Counted from the first letter of the stretch, positions 1 through 8,742 are shown. The stretch is DNA of 64,000 nt from Streptomyces sp. NBC_00690 (GCF_036226685.1 NZ_CP109009.1:2170001-2234000); one strand, 5' to 3'. Notes: generated by a model from the letters alone, not told the origin. Numbers and translations are program-made.

Positions 1-39
1 TGGGGCTTCTTGGCTGAGACTTCCCGCTTCAGCCCGCCC

Positions 40-732
40 TCAGCGGCGCGGCTGCCGGGAGAGCACCCCGAGGGTCAGCAGCAGTTGCCCCACCGCGTAC
101 AGGAGCATGATCCAGAAGTCGGACGCCGGCGGTTGGGGCCAGTCGGCGACCCCGGTGGCGATGATCAGGTCCGAGATCAGGAACAGCGCCCCGCCGACGC
201 CGGCCGCGAAACCCAGCGCGGTCGATCGCCAGGCCATGGCGGTGAGCAGGAGCGAGTAGCCGGCGACGGGCACGCGCAGTTCGGCGGGCAGGCCGGGCCA
301 CAGCGCTGCGACCGCGCCGACCAGTGCCACCCCGTAGACGAGGACGGAGCCCCGGGGGGTCCGGGCCCGGCCGAACAGCGTCAGGTAGCACAGATGGCCC
401 AGTGCGAAGGACCCCATGCCCGCGAGGAACGCCAGGTCGGAGTCGCCGAGCAGGAACACATCACCTCCCCAGCCGCAGATGAGTGCAGCGACCAGCAGCC
501 GGGGGCCTCGGTGGACGATCACCAGGGCGGCGAGCAGGGGCATCAGCAACGGTTTGGCGATGCGGTGGCCGAGTTCGGCGTCGGCGAGCAGGGAGACGAG
601 GTCACCGACCAGCGCCGCTGCGAAGGCGACCAGCAGGACCCGACCTGCCGTGCCCGCAGGAACGAGCGGTCCGTACCGTCGCGCGCCCCCCAGGGCGTCC
701 GGTGTCGAACCGGCCTCGTACCGCGCGCTCAT
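40..732 (-). CDS. YhhN/TMEM86-family membrane protein (lysoplasmalogenase-like)
   Basis: Predicted 230-residue multipass membrane protein of the YhhN family, whose animal members (TMEM86) hydrolyse lysoplasmalogens; the bacterial role is little known. About eight hydrophobic segments fill the protein, including the stretches around VLLVAFAAALVGDLVSL and LLMPLLAALVIVHRG, and polar motifs typical of the family (GWGGDVFLLG near residue 75, FLISDLIIA near 190) lie in the membrane. I chose the ATG at 732 because it overlaps the stop of the upstream fragment (ATGA), and the longer in-frame extension is the wrong frame of that gene. In Streptomyces this gene commonly follows a sterol desaturase gene, here reduced to a scar, so the two probably shared a lipid-related role. 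Family call is firm; substrate is inference. Confidence 0.85.
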   Translation of the reverse strand: MSARYEAGSTPDALGGARRYGPLVPAGTAGRVLLVAFAAALVGDLVSLLADAELGHRIAKPLLMPLLAALVIVHRGPRLLVAALICGWGGDVFLLGDSDLAFLAGMGSFALGHLCYLTLFGRARTPRGSVLVYGVALVGAVAALWPGLPAELRVPVAGYSLLLTAMAWRSTALGFAAGVGGALFLISDLIIATGVADWPQPPASDFWIMLLYAVGQLLLTLGVLSRQPRR

Positions 733-917
733 GAGGTGGCCACCCGCGGCGGGTTGTAGATGGTGATGTTCGCGGTGAGCCCGACGACCGAACGCTCCTG
801 CTCCCGTGCGAACGAGCCGAAGAGGCGGTCCCACGCGAAGGGGGGCTTCCACGGGAAGTCGGTGAGCAGCACGAACGCGGGCAGGGACCACGACACGACA
901 TCGGGTGGATTCGGCAT
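729..917 (-). pseudogene. internally deleted sterol desaturase (fatty acid hydroxylase family) remnant
   Basis: A 62-codon reading frame whose first ~19 residues (MPNPPDVVSWSLPAFVLLT) match the start of Streptomyces sterol desaturase family proteins and whose later part (WDRLFGSF..., GLTANITIYNPPRVAT) matches their C-terminal region. Full-length members are roughly 300 residues and carry several membrane segments and His boxes; all of that is missing, and the normal end after YNPxRVA is also cut. It therefore looks like one large internal deletion that kept the start and the coupling to the next gene (ATGA at 729-732). Recognition rests on remembered family sequence, so an alignment would settle it. 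It might still be translated as a short peptide that keeps the downstream membrane protein translated. Confidence 0.65.
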
Positions 918-1075
918 GGTGGCACGGTAAGGGCGGTTCGGCGGGCAGGACTAGACGGTGTTACCGACAAGTATGCGAGACATGATGTCAGCAACTTTTG
1001 GTGACTTCTGCCAAGCGTGCATCCTGCACGACGCACGGCATCGGGGCCCCGCCTGCCGGAATCACCCGGGTGCGG

Positions 1076-1867
1076 TCAGACTCCGGCAGCCCCCAGCAGG
1101 GAGCCGGCCGCGTAGGTGACGCCCATCGCCAGCGCTCCCCCACCCACGTTGCGCAGCACCGCGCGCGGCACCAGCGCCGCGCCCAGTCGCGCGCTCCACC
1201 AGCCCGTCATCGCCAGCGCGGCCAGCACGGACAGGACCGTGACCCACAGCCGCACCGAAGCCGGCGGCAGCACGATCGCCAGGAGCGGGAGCAGCGCACC
1301 GATCGTGAAGGCGAGGAAGCTGGCGACCGCGGCGTGCCACGGATTGGCCAGGGCGTCCGGGTTGATGCCCAATTCCACCTGCGCATGGGCGCGCAGGGCA
1401 TCGCGCTCGGTGAGTTGGACCGCGGCTTCCCGGGCGACCCGCGCGGAGAGCCCCCGTTCCGCCAGGAGATCGGTGAGCTCGTCGAGTTCGGCTTCCGGCT
1501 GCTCCCGCAACTCCCTGCGCTCGACGGCGAGCGCGGCCCGTTCGGAGTCGCGCTGCGTCGAGACGGACACATACTCGCCGGCTGCCATGGACATCGAGCC
1601 GGCGAGCAGCCCGGCGAGTCCGGCTGTCAGGAGCGTGCCACTGTCCCCGGTTGCTCCGGCGACGCCCACCACGAGCCCCGCGGTGGAGACCACCCCGTCG
1701 TTGGCCCCGAGGACGGCGGCCCGCAGCCAGTTCAGCCGGGTTCCCAGCACGTGACCGTGGGGCTCGTGACCGGGGGGCGCAGTGGACGGGTCGTCAGGTG
1801 CTCCGCCCGGATATGAGCCGCCTCCGGGGGCTGTGGGCAACGGATCGTGCGGTTCGTCAGCGCTCAC
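1076..1867 (-). CDS. VIT1/CCC1 family Fe(II)/Mn(II) transporter
   Basis: A 263-residue member of the VIT1/CCC1 family, which moves ferrous iron or manganese across membranes. Residues 1-40 are Pro/Gly-rich and disordered. The signature LRAAVLGANDGVVSTAGLVVGVAGA (shown here in part) follows near residue 50, then SMSMAAGEYVSVSTQRDSE, which carries the conserved Gly/Met/Glu residues of the metal path. A charged cytoplasmic segment rich in Glu (about 110-165) corresponds to the family metal-binding helices, and three C-terminal membrane helices close the protein, ending in AMGVTYAAGSLLG. It stands alone; the next gene upstream is divergent. The GTG/ATG choice is not critical since the N-terminus is disordered. 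Transport direction (export for detoxification is likely) is inference. Confidence 0.9.
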   Translation of the reverse strand: MSADEPHDPLPTAPGGGSYPGGAPDDPSTAPPGHEPHGHVLGTRLNWLRAAVLGANDGVVSTAGLVVGVAGATGDSGTLLTAGLAGLLAGSMSMAAGEYVSVSTQRDSERAALAVERRELREQPEAELDELTDLLAERGLSARVAREAAVQLTERDALRAHAQVELGINPDALANPWHAAVASFLAFTIGALLPLLAIVLPPASVRLWVTVLSVLAALAMTGWWSARLGAALVPRAVLRNVGGGALAMGVTYAAGSLLGAAGV

Positions 1868-2149
1868 CTCGGGAGAGTCTCATCGAGTCGGAGCGAAGGC
1901 GCGGATCGACCCGCCCATGAGCGACGTCGGGCAGACTCCCCGGCTGGATGGTCACCAAGGGGCCCGGACCCGGTCCTACCACGAGCGAACGGAGCGTCTC
2001 TTGGCCCTGCCGCGGACATAGTTGACCCCCCGCCAGGTCGGGCGCAGGCTCCGCGCACCCGGACCGGGGGCGCGTAGGGGGCGCAAAGGGCCACAAGGAG
2101 CGTACCGGGCAGGGGGATCGGACGCTGTCTCAGGTGGCCCGTATTCTCT

Positions 2150-3157
2150 GTGACCATGCTCGACGACAGCGCGACAGCAGCAACGACATGGCCGACCGCA
2201 TATCCCGAGGGGTATGCGGTCGTCGATGTGGAGACCACCGGACTCGCTCGGGACGACCGGATAGTCTCTGCTGCCGTCTACCGCCTCGACACCCGGGGTG
2301 ACGTCCAGGACCACTGGTACACGCTGGTGAACCCGGAGCGCGATCCGGGGCCGGTGTGGATCCACGGCCTCACCAGTGACGTACTCGAAGGCGCCCCCCT
2401 CTTCGGGGACATCGTCGACGCTTTCTCCGAGCGGCTGGACGGGCGGGTGCTCGTCGCCCACAACGCCCTCTTCGACTGGTCGATGATCGCCCGGGAGTAC
2501 GCACGGGCCGGCCGCACCGCACCGGTCAGACAGCGCCTGTGCACAATCGCGCTCGCCAAGGAACTGCGGCTGCCGCTGAGCAACCACAAGCTCGAATCCC
2601 TCGCCGCGCACTTCGGCGTGGTCCAGCAGCGCGCGCACCACGCGCTGGACGACGCACGGGTGTTGGCCGAGGCATTCCGGCCCAGTCTGCGGGCGGCGGC
2701 CAAGGACGGTCTGCGGCTCCCGCTCCTGGAGTGCCGCCCCCTGACCGAGTGGGTCGACACCTCGACCTCGACGCCCCGCGTCGGCCAGCAGCCCTCGTAC
2801 GGCCGATCGGCGTCGTACGGGAGGTACGGTGCCGGCAGCTGGCGCCCCGCGCGCAAGCGGCCGGCCTGTCCCTACCCCAACCCCGGACGCTACGAGGTGG
2901 GCTCCACCCTGCAGCAGGGGATGCGGGTGGCCTTCTCGGGAGACACCTCCGTCGACCGGGAGCTGTTGGAGGACCGGGCGATCGAGGCCGGGCTGCACAT
3001 CGCCACCAGCGTGTCACGACTGACGAGCCTGCTGGTGACCAACGATCCGGACGCCGCCACGTCGAAGTCGCTGAAGGCCAAGCAGTACGGCACACCGATC
3101 GTCGACGAGGCCGCCTTCACCCAGCTACTCAGGGACGTGAGCCCGGCAGACGGGTGA
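2150..3157 (+). CDS. DEDDh 3'-5' exonuclease with C-terminal BRCT domain (DnaQ-like)
   Basis: A 335-residue protein with an N-terminal DnaQ/epsilon-type exonuclease and a C-terminal BRCT-like module. The exonuclease motifs are visible: VDVETTG (Asp and Glu of Exo I, about residues 25-31), NALFDW (Exo II), and HHALDDA (His and Asp of Exo III, about 160-166), so it should be an active DEDDh nuclease. A Ser/Tyr/Arg-rich linker (about 205-245) leads to a BRCT-type segment (MRVAFSGDT..., LLVTNDPDAATSK) of the kind found in DNA ligase and replication factors. It is not the core Pol III epsilon subunit in size or layout; a repair or RNA/DNA trimming role is likely. A second ATG six bases downstream (MLDD) is an equally good start. 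Confidence 0.88.
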   Translation: MTMLDDSATAATTWPTAYPEGYAVVDVETTGLARDDRIVSAAVYRLDTRGDVQDHWYTLVNPERDPGPVWIHGLTSDVLEGAPLFGDIVDAFSERLDGRVLVAHNALFDWSMIAREYARAGRTAPVRQRLCTIALAKELRLPLSNHKLESLAAHFGVVQQRAHHALDDARVLAEAFRPSLRAAAKDGLRLPLLECRPLTEWVDTSTSTPRVGQQPSYGRSASYGRYGAGSWRPARKRPACPYPNPGRYEVGSTLQQGMRVAFSGDTSVDRELLEDRAIEAGLHIATSVSRLTSLLVTNDPDAATSKSLKAKQYGTPIVDEAAFTQLLRDVSPADG

Positions 3158-3211
3158 CGACCGGGCGTGCCGCCTCCGAAGACCGACGGGCAGGGCCGCA
3201 CCCTGTGGCCC

Positions 3212-3445
3212 ATGGCACGTTGTGAGGTCTGTGGAAACGAGTACGGCATGTCGTTCGAGGTGCACGCGCAGGGCGCGGTGCACGTCTTCGACTGCTTCTC
3301 CTGCGCCATCCACCGCATGGCGCCCATCTGCGAGCACTGTCGGGTCCAGATCATCGGCCAGGGCGTCGAGGTCGATGGCCACTGGTACTGCGGGGCGCAC
3401 TGCGCCCGCGCGGAGGGCACGGTGGGGATCGTCGACCGGGTGTGA
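3212..3445 (+). CDS. small zinc-ribbon protein, conserved hypothetical
   Basis: A 77-residue protein with Cys pairs CEVCG near the N-terminus and CFSC, CEHC and CGAHC further on, arranged as one or two treble-clef or ribbon zinc sites. Tyr, His and Phe between the pairs (EYGMSFEVHAQGAVHVFDCF) suggest a compact metal-stabilised fold. I chose the ATG at 3212 rather than a frame-open start 45 bases upstream because homologues of this kind begin directly with the first Cys pair. It follows the exonuclease gene by about 55 bases and may be cotranscribed with it. Function is not known; partner binding or a redox/metal sensor role are possible but not shown. Confidence 0.75.
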   Translation: MARCEVCGNEYGMSFEVHAQGAVHVFDCFSCAIHRMAPICEHCRVQIIGQGVEVDGHWYCGAHCARAEGTVGIVDRV

Positions 3446-3535
3446 CGGGCCGCGCCCTACCTCCCGACGGCGTCGAGCGGTTTCGGCGGGGACCCGGCTC
3501 CGGCACGACACGGCCCAGCAGGTACGGTCGAAGCC

Positions 3536-4336
3536 GTGTACCGCTTCCTGTTGTCCCGGCAGTGGGTGATCCTCACCCTCATCGGCCTCGTTCTCATCCC
3601 CACGATGATCGAGCTGGGCTTCTGGCAATTCCACCGCCATGAGCGCCGGGTCGTGCAGAACGAGCTGATCGCGAAGAACCTGGCGGCGGAACCGGTTCCC
3701 GTGACCGAGCTCACCTCCGAGGGCCACACCGTGCCCCGCTCCGACTTCTGGCGGCGCGCGACGGCCACCGGCACCTTCGCCACGGACAAGGAGGTCGTCG
3801 TCCGGTTGCGCACCAACTCCGACGACCGGGTCGGCTTCCACGTACTGACCCCGCTGGTGATGGCCGACGGACGCGCGGTGCTCGTCAACCGCGGCTGGGT
3901 CCCCAACGACCGGGGCGACCAGCACGCCTTCCCCGACGTGCCGCCCGCGCCCCGGGGCACGGTGACGGTCACCGGCCGGTTGAAGGCCGACGAGACCTCA
4001 CGGGGCAGCGGTATCAAGGAGCGCTCCCAGCTACCGCCCCGCCAGGTGATGCTGATCAACAGCTCGCAACAGTCGAAGGCACTCGGGATGCCCGTCATCG
4101 GCGGCTATCTGGAGCTGACCGACCCCAGGCCCCCCGGCGACCTGCCCGAGCGAATCGGCCAGCCCGACCACGACTCGATCGGGGCGCACATGGCGTACGC
4201 GATCCAATGGTGGCTGTTCACGACCGGGGTGCCCATCGGCTGGGTGGTCCTCGTACGCCGTGAAGTGCGCGACCGACGGGCCGCAACGGACCGGGTGGAC
4301 ACCCCCGGCACACCCGCCACACCCGTCAGCGCCTGA
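3536..4336 (+). CDS. SURF1 family protein (cytochrome oxidase assembly)
   Basis: A 266-residue SURF1-family protein. SURF1 helps insert heme a into subunit I during assembly of cytochrome aa3 oxidase in the membrane. The layout is classic: one membrane helix near the start (WVILTLIGLVLIPTMIELGFW), an extracytoplasmic domain with the motifs GTF, RGWVP (VNRGWVPNDRG near 120) and a second membrane helix near the end (YAIQWWLFTTGVPIGWVVLV). The start is GTG at 3536. The gene stands between a zinc-ribbon gene and a GH15 gene, away from cta genes in this window. The Thr/Pro-rich tail (about 250-266) is disordered. Confidence 0.9.
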   Translation: MYRFLLSRQWVILTLIGLVLIPTMIELGFWQFHRHERRVVQNELIAKNLAAEPVPVTELTSEGHTVPRSDFWRRATATGTFATDKEVVVRLRTNSDDRVGFHVLTPLVMADGRAVLVNRGWVPNDRGDQHAFPDVPPAPRGTVTVTGRLKADETSRGSGIKERSQLPPRQVMLINSSQQSKALGMPVIGGYLELTDPRPPGDLPERIGQPDHDSIGAHMAYAIQWWLFTTGVPIGWVVLVRREVRDRRAATDRVDTPGTPATPVSA

Positions 4337-4444
4337 CGCAGATCCGGATCCCCCGGCGTCCTGTCGACCGGGCGAATCCGGCATTCACACCCGCTTGGTC
4401 GTCCGGTTGCTTAGCCGGCGCGGCCGACGGGAACAGGCCAAGGC

Positions 4445-6238
4445 GTGACCCTACGCATCGAGGACTACGCCCTCATCGGCGATCTCCAGACCGCGGCACT
4501 GGTCGGCACGGACGGTTCCATCGACTGGCTGTGCCTCCCGCGGTTCGACTCGGCGGCCTGCTTCGCCGCGATCCTCGGCAGCAAGGACAACGGCCACTGG
4601 CGGCTCGCGCCCAAGGGCGCGGACCTGTGCAGCAGCCGCCGCTACCTGGACGACTCGCTGGTGCTGGAGACGGTGTGGTCGACCCGGACGGGCAGCGTCA
4701 AGGTCATCGACTTCATGCCGCAGCGCGACGAGGCCCCCGACGTGACGCGGATCGTGGAGGGCATCAGCGGCTCGGTCGAGATGGAGGGGGTCCTGCGGCT
4801 CCGCTTCGACTACGGCTCGGTCGTGCCCTGGATGCGCCGTGCGGACGGCCACCGGGTGGCGATCGCCGGCCCCGACTCGGTGTGGCTGCGCAGCGAGCCC
4901 CAGGTCAAGACCTGGGGCCAGCAGTTCAGCACCGTGTCGTCGTTCACGGTCGCGGCCGGCGAGAAGGTGGCGTTCGTCCTCACCTGGCACCCCTCCCACC
5001 GTCAGCGGCCGGAGTGCGTGGACCCGTACGAGGCCCTGGAGACCAGCCTGCGGGACTGGCGGGAGTGGGCCGCGCGCTGTCGGACCGCTCCCGGCAGTCC
5101 CTACCGGGAGCCGGTCGTCCGCTCCCTGATCACCCTGAAGGCACTGACCTACGGACCCACGGGCGGGATCGTCGCGGCCCCCACCACCTCGCTCCCCGAG
5201 GAACTGGGCGGCGTACGGAACTGGGACTACCGCTTCTGCTGGCTACGGGACTCCACCCTCACCCTGGACGCCCTGCTGGACGCGGGCTACCAGGAGGAGG
5301 CATCGGCCTGGCGCGACTGGCTCCTGCGGGCGGTCGCCGGCGATCCGGCCGACCTCCAGATCATGTACGGACTGGCCGGGGAACGACGGCTGCCCGAGAC
5401 CGTCCTGCCCTGGCTGCGCGGATACGCCGGCTCCGCTCCCGTACGCACCGGGAACGCCGCCGTGGAACAGCTCCAACTCGATGTGTACGGCGAGGTCATG
5501 GACTCCCTGTTCCTGGCCAAGGAAGCGGGGCTCCCCGCCCAGCAGCACGCCTGGTACCTCCAGCTGAGCCTGCTCGGATTCCTGGAGTCGAAGTGGCGGG
5601 AACCCGACGAAGGGCTCTGGGAGGTGCGTGGACCGCGCCGCCACTTCGTCCACTCCAAGGTGATGGCCTGGGTGGCGGCGGACCGTGCGGTGCGCACCCT
5701 GGAGTCGGACACCTCGCTGCGGGGCGACGCCGGCCGCTGGCGCGCCATGCGCGACGAGGTGCATCGGGAGGTCTGCGAGAAGGGCTTCGACCCGAAGCGG
5801 AACACTTTCACCCAGTACTACGGCTCGGAGGAGCTCGACGCGGCGACCCTGCTGATCCCCCGGGTCGGCTTCCTCCCACCGGACGACCCGCGGGTGATCG
5901 GCACCGTGGACGCGGTCCGGAACGGGCTCGGCACCCCGGGCGGTCTGGTGCGCCGGTACAGCACCGAGGGCGCGGCGGTGGACGGACTGCCCGGCCAGGA
6001 AGGGGCCTTCCTGGCCTGCTCGTTCTGGCTCGCGGACGCACTGCGGATGACCGGCCGGGTGAAGGAGGGCAGGGAACTGTTCGAGCGGTTGTTGACCCTG
6101 CGCAATGACGTCGGGCTGCTGGCGGAGGAGTACGACCCGGTGGCAGGGCGTCAGCTCGGGAACTTCCCCCAGGCGTTCAGCCATATCGCGCTCGTGACCA
6201 CGGCTCTCGCGCTGGGTCGCGAGGAAGAGGCAGGATAG
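4445..6238 (+). CDS. glycoside hydrolase family 15 protein (glucoamylase/trehalase-like)
   Basis: A 597-residue GH15 enzyme. The N-terminal beta-sandwich (about 1-200, starting IEDYALIGDLQTAALVGTDGSIDWLCLPRFDS) and the (alpha/alpha)6 barrel (about 220-595) are both present. Signature VRNWDYRFCWLRDSTLTLDALL lies near 260, MYGLAGERRLPE near 310 carries the likely general acid Glu, and GLPGQEGAFLACSFWLADAL near 510 carries the second conserved Glu. No signal peptide is seen, so it should be cytoplasmic. Family members in actinobacteria act on alpha,alpha-trehalose or on maltodextrins; the substrate cannot be decided here. GTG start. The SDR gene begins four bases after the stop, so the two form an operon. 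Confidence 0.9.
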   Translation: MTLRIEDYALIGDLQTAALVGTDGSIDWLCLPRFDSAACFAAILGSKDNGHWRLAPKGADLCSSRRYLDDSLVLETVWSTRTGSVKVIDFMPQRDEAPDVTRIVEGISGSVEMEGVLRLRFDYGSVVPWMRRADGHRVAIAGPDSVWLRSEPQVKTWGQQFSTVSSFTVAAGEKVAFVLTWHPSHRQRPECVDPYEALETSLRDWREWAARCRTAPGSPYREPVVRSLITLKALTYGPTGGIVAAPTTSLPEELGGVRNWDYRFCWLRDSTLTLDALLDAGYQEEASAWRDWLLRAVAGDPADLQIMYGLAGERRLPETVLPWLRGYAGSAPVRTGNAAVEQLQLDVYGEVMDSLFLAKEAGLPAQQHAWYLQLSLLGFLESKWREPDEGLWEVRGPRRHFVHSKVMAWVAADRAVRTLESDTSLRGDAGRWRAMRDEVHREVCEKGFDPKRNTFTQYYGSEELDAATLLIPRVGFLPPDDPRVIGTVDAVRNGLGTPGGLVRRYSTEGAAVDGLPGQEGAFLACSFWLADALRMTGRVKEGRELFERLLTLRNDVGLLAEEYDPVAGRQLGNFPQAFSHIALVTTALALGREEEAG

Positions 6239-6242
6239 GTCC

Positions 6243-6998
6243 ATGGATCTTGGACTCAAGGACCGCGTCTACGTGGTGACAGGTGCCTCACGAGGCTTGG
6301 GGAACGCCGTGGCGCGCGCCCTGGTCGCGGAGGGCGCGAAGACCGTGATCAGCGGACGCGACGAAAAGACGGTGACGGACGCCGCCGCCGAGTTGGGCGC
6401 CTCGGCGGTCGGAGCTGCCGTGGACAACGCCGACCCCGAGGCGGCCGAGCGGCTGATCGCGATGGCCCGGGCACACTTCGGACGGTTCGACGGGGTGCTG
6501 ATCAGCGTGGGCGGCCCGGCACCGGGGTTCGCCGCCGACAACACCGACGAGCAGTGGCGGACGGCGTTCGAGTCGGTGTTCCTGGGTGCCGTACGGATGG
6601 CGCGCACAGCCGCGGCTGCCCTCCAGGAGGGCGGGGTGATCGGGTTCGTGCTCTCCGGGTCGGTCTACGAGCCGATCCCGGGGCTGACGATCTCCAACGG
6701 ACTGCGACCGGGGCTCGCCGGGTTCGCCAAATCCCTCTCGATCGAGCTCGGTCCGCAGGGCATCCGGGTGGTGGGACTGCTGCCGGGGCGGATGGACACG
6801 GACCGGATCCGGGAGTTGGACGCGCTCTCGGGGGATGCGGACGCCGCACGGGCAGGATCCGAATCCCGTATCCCCCTGCGCAGGTACGGGACCCCCGAGG
6901 AGTTCGGGACCGTGGCGGCCTTCGCGCTGTCGCCGGCCGCCTCCTATCTGACGGGAGTGATGCTCCCGGTGGACGGCGGCGCACGGCACGCGTTCTGA
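6243..6998 (+). CDS. SDR-family protein lacking the canonical Tyr-Lys pair
   Basis: A 251-residue short-chain dehydrogenase/reductase fold protein. The cofactor motif TGASRGLG is at about residues 12-19 and SGRD follows the second strand, which fits NADP binding. The Ser region (LSGSVYEPIPG, about 138) is present, but where classical members have YxxxK this protein reads SNGLRPGLAGFAKSL, so the Tyr is Ser and the Lys is Arg. The C-terminal LPVDGG motif is intact. A ribosome site (AGGATAGG) overlaps the end of the GH15 gene four bases away. It may use a different catalytic group, act on an unusual substrate or be a binding protein; FabG-like annotation would be an over-call. Confidence 0.85.
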   Translation: MDLGLKDRVYVVTGASRGLGNAVARALVAEGAKTVISGRDEKTVTDAAAELGASAVGAAVDNADPEAAERLIAMARAHFGRFDGVLISVGGPAPGFAADNTDEQWRTAFESVFLGAVRMARTAAAALQEGGVIGFVLSGSVYEPIPGLTISNGLRPGLAGFAKSLSIELGPQGIRVVGLLPGRMDTDRIRELDALSGDADAARAGSESRIPLRRYGTPEEFGTVAAFALSPAASYLTGVMLPVDGGARHAF

Positions 6999-7120
6999 GC
7001 CCTGGTCGCTCGGCATCACGGAGCGAGCGCCGGCCGGGGCACACGGGCGGCAGCGCCCATGGGCCCGGGAGTGTCTTCGTGCCAGGCCCCGCCAGCCAGC
7101 CGGGACCACGAACGCACAAC

Positions 7121-7699
7121 CTAGGTGACCTTGCTCGCCTCGTGCTTCGCGGCGGCGAGACGGGCTTCGGTCGGCAGGGAGGTCAGCCCCGCCGAGTCCC
7201 TGGCGTGGGCGACCGCCTGCGACGTGAGGCGATGGAGCGTCGCCGCGGGCGAGGCGTAGGGCTCAAGCAGCAGTCGGACCCGGGCGGTCGGCTCACCCCG
7301 ACGACCCGTCAGTCTGATCCGGGCCCGGGACACCCCGTCGAGCGACTGGGCCTCCGCTTCGACGGCATCCTCCAACGCCCGGCCGCGCACCCGGGCGCCG
7401 TCTCCGTCGCCGCTGTCGACGAGCACCTCCGTCAGCCGGGAGCGGCGCAGTTGGGCGCAGAGCAGCCACAGGGCGAGCAGGACCAGTACGGCCAGTACGG
7501 CGATGACCACCGGCCACCACCAGCTCTCGTCCCGCCAGCGTTGACGGTCCGCCGTGCTCAGCAGTACGTCGCTCTGCCCCTTCCAGGGCCACCAGGACGG
7601 CACATCGAGCCCGGCTCCCGCCGCGAGCACCCCACCGCCCACACAGACCAGCACCAACCCGGCGAGGCCGAGCAGCACCCGATTGACGGTCCGTAGCAT
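7121..7699 (-). CDS. amaP: AmaP-like alkaline shock membrane anchor protein
   Basis: A 192-residue protein with two N-terminal membrane helices (about residues 4-28 and 62-84) joined by a short Trp-rich loop and followed by a cytoplasmic domain (about 95-192). This is the layout of AmaP, the membrane anchor that recruits the Asp23 envelope-stress protein in Gram-positive bacteria. The cytoplasmic part contains a strand-rich segment (ARIRLTGRRGEPTARVRLLLEP) as in AmaP. It is the last gene of a five-gene minus-strand run with Asp23 proteins, six bases after the preceding stop, which strongly supports the call. Sequence similarity to staphylococcal AmaP will be low. Confidence 0.75.
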   Translation of the reverse strand: MLRTVNRVLLGLAGLVLVCVGGGVLAAGAGLDVPSWWPWKGQSDVLLSTADRQRWRDESWWWPVVIAVLAVLVLLALWLLCAQLRRSRLTEVLVDSGDGDGARVRGRALEDAVEAEAQSLDGVSRARIRLTGRRGEPTARVRLLLEPYASPAATLHRLTSQAVAHARDSAGLTSLPTEARLAAAKHEASKVT

Positions 7700-7705
7700 C
7701 GCGGT

Positions 7706-8326
7706 TCATCCCTTCTTCGCCGAGGGGCGTGCGACCTGCACGCTCAACGCCGGTGGCTTGGCCAGACCCAGTTCGCTGACGGCGGCGCCGAGGGCGGTGT
7801 CCAGGTCCGTGTGCACGTCGTCGAGTTCCCTGAAGTGGGAACGGGCCTGCACGGCCGCCTTCTTGCGGCGCAACCGCACCCGCACGGACTGGACCCCGGG
7901 CACCTCCATCGCCCGGTCCCTCAGCACGAGTGCGGCGGCGCGGCGATCGAGCCCCGCGCGGACGTTCGGATGCTCGCGACGCATCGGCAGCAGGGCGCGC
8001 AGGCCGGGGGTGAGGGCGAGCACCAACAGGAGCAGGCCGAGCAGGACCACGAGGGCGGCCACGACGAGCACCCAGGTGTCGTCCACGCGCCAGCGCGCAA
8101 GATGGTCGGCGGTGGTGCGGCGCCACTGCATGGCCGGTCGGTCCGCGCGTACGGCGGCGACGTCGTAGAGCAGGAGCCCCGCGCCGCCGAGCACCACCAG
8201 GGCGAGGAGTGCGGCCGGCACCCTGCGGGCCGACCAGAACCGGCCCGCCTTGACTCCCGCGCCCGGCGGCGCTGGTGCCTGGTTTTCAGGTGCCTCGGTC
8301 TCCCCGGACGGGGCGGGCTCGGTCAT
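7706..8326 (-). CDS. DUF6286-like two-helix membrane protein of the Asp23 cluster
   Basis: A 206-residue protein with a disordered acidic/Pro-rich N-terminus, a membrane helix (about 32-52, VPAALLALVVLGGAGLLLYDV), a second helix (about 82-105, WVLVVAALVVLLGLLLLVLAL) and a basic cytoplasmic domain (LRRKKAAVQARSHF near 165). The arrangement repeats that of the AmaP-like protein next to it, with a larger loop, so both may be membrane anchors or regulators for the Asp23 proteins. Start ATG at 8326 overlaps the stop of the upstream Asp23-like gene (ATGA). Role is inferred from context only. Confidence 0.8.
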   Translation of the reverse strand: MTEPAPSGETEAPENQAPAPPGAGVKAGRFWSARRVPAALLALVVLGGAGLLLYDVAAVRADRPAMQWRRTTADHLARWRVDDTWVLVVAALVVLLGLLLLVLALTPGLRALLPMRREHPNVRAGLDRRAAALVLRDRAMEVPGVQSVRVRLRRKKAAVQARSHFRELDDVHTDLDTALGAAVSELGLAKPPALSVQVARPSAKKG

Positions 8327-8736
8327 GACGCCCCTTCCTGTGCTCGGCCGCGCGCCGGTGTGGCGGGCGCCGGTCGGAGCCGTTCGACGAGGACCGCCAC
8401 CTCGGGCACGTCCATACCGGCCAGCGCCCGGACCCGTTCGGACACCCGACGGCGCACCGCACCGCACTGCTGGCCGATGTCGGAGGGGTAGTCGAGCTCC
8501 AGACTGATGCGGACCCGGGCGATGTCATGGCGCACGGCGACTGTGGCATGGGGTGCGCCGCCGTCCTTGGGACGGGAAGGTCCACGGAGGGCTTCCCGTG
8601 CGGCCTGCGCCGCGATCTTGGCCACGACACGGTCGGCGATGACGGTCGCACCGCGTTCGGACGGTTCGACCCCGGCTCCGTCGGTGCTCTGCGTACTCTT
8701 CGTCTTCGTACTCTGCGTACTGTGCTCCGCTGCCAC
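8323..8736 (-). CDS. second Asp23/Gls24-type protein
   Basis: A 137-residue Asp23/Gls24-type protein. After a Ser/Thr-rich start, ERGATVIADRVVAKIAAQAAREA matches the opening helix of Asp23 proteins, followed by a strand pair (HATVAVRHDIARVRISLELDY) and the closing helix-strand unit (CGAVRRRVSERVRALAGMDVPEVAVLVERL). The fold is expected to be cytosolic and to oligomerise at the membrane. Compared with the longer copy at 8976-9464, it lacks the Gly-rich central loop, so the two may form hetero-oligomers. It is coupled to the next gene by ATGA and sits six bases after the small DUF2273-like gene. Confidence 0.85.
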   Translation of the reverse strand: MAAEHSTQSTKTKSTQSTDGAGVEPSERGATVIADRVVAKIAAQAAREALRGPSRPKDGGAPHATVAVRHDIARVRISLELDYPSDIGQQCGAVRRRVSERVRALAGMDVPEVAVLVERLRPAPATPARGRAQEGAS

Positions 8737-8742
8737 CCGGTG

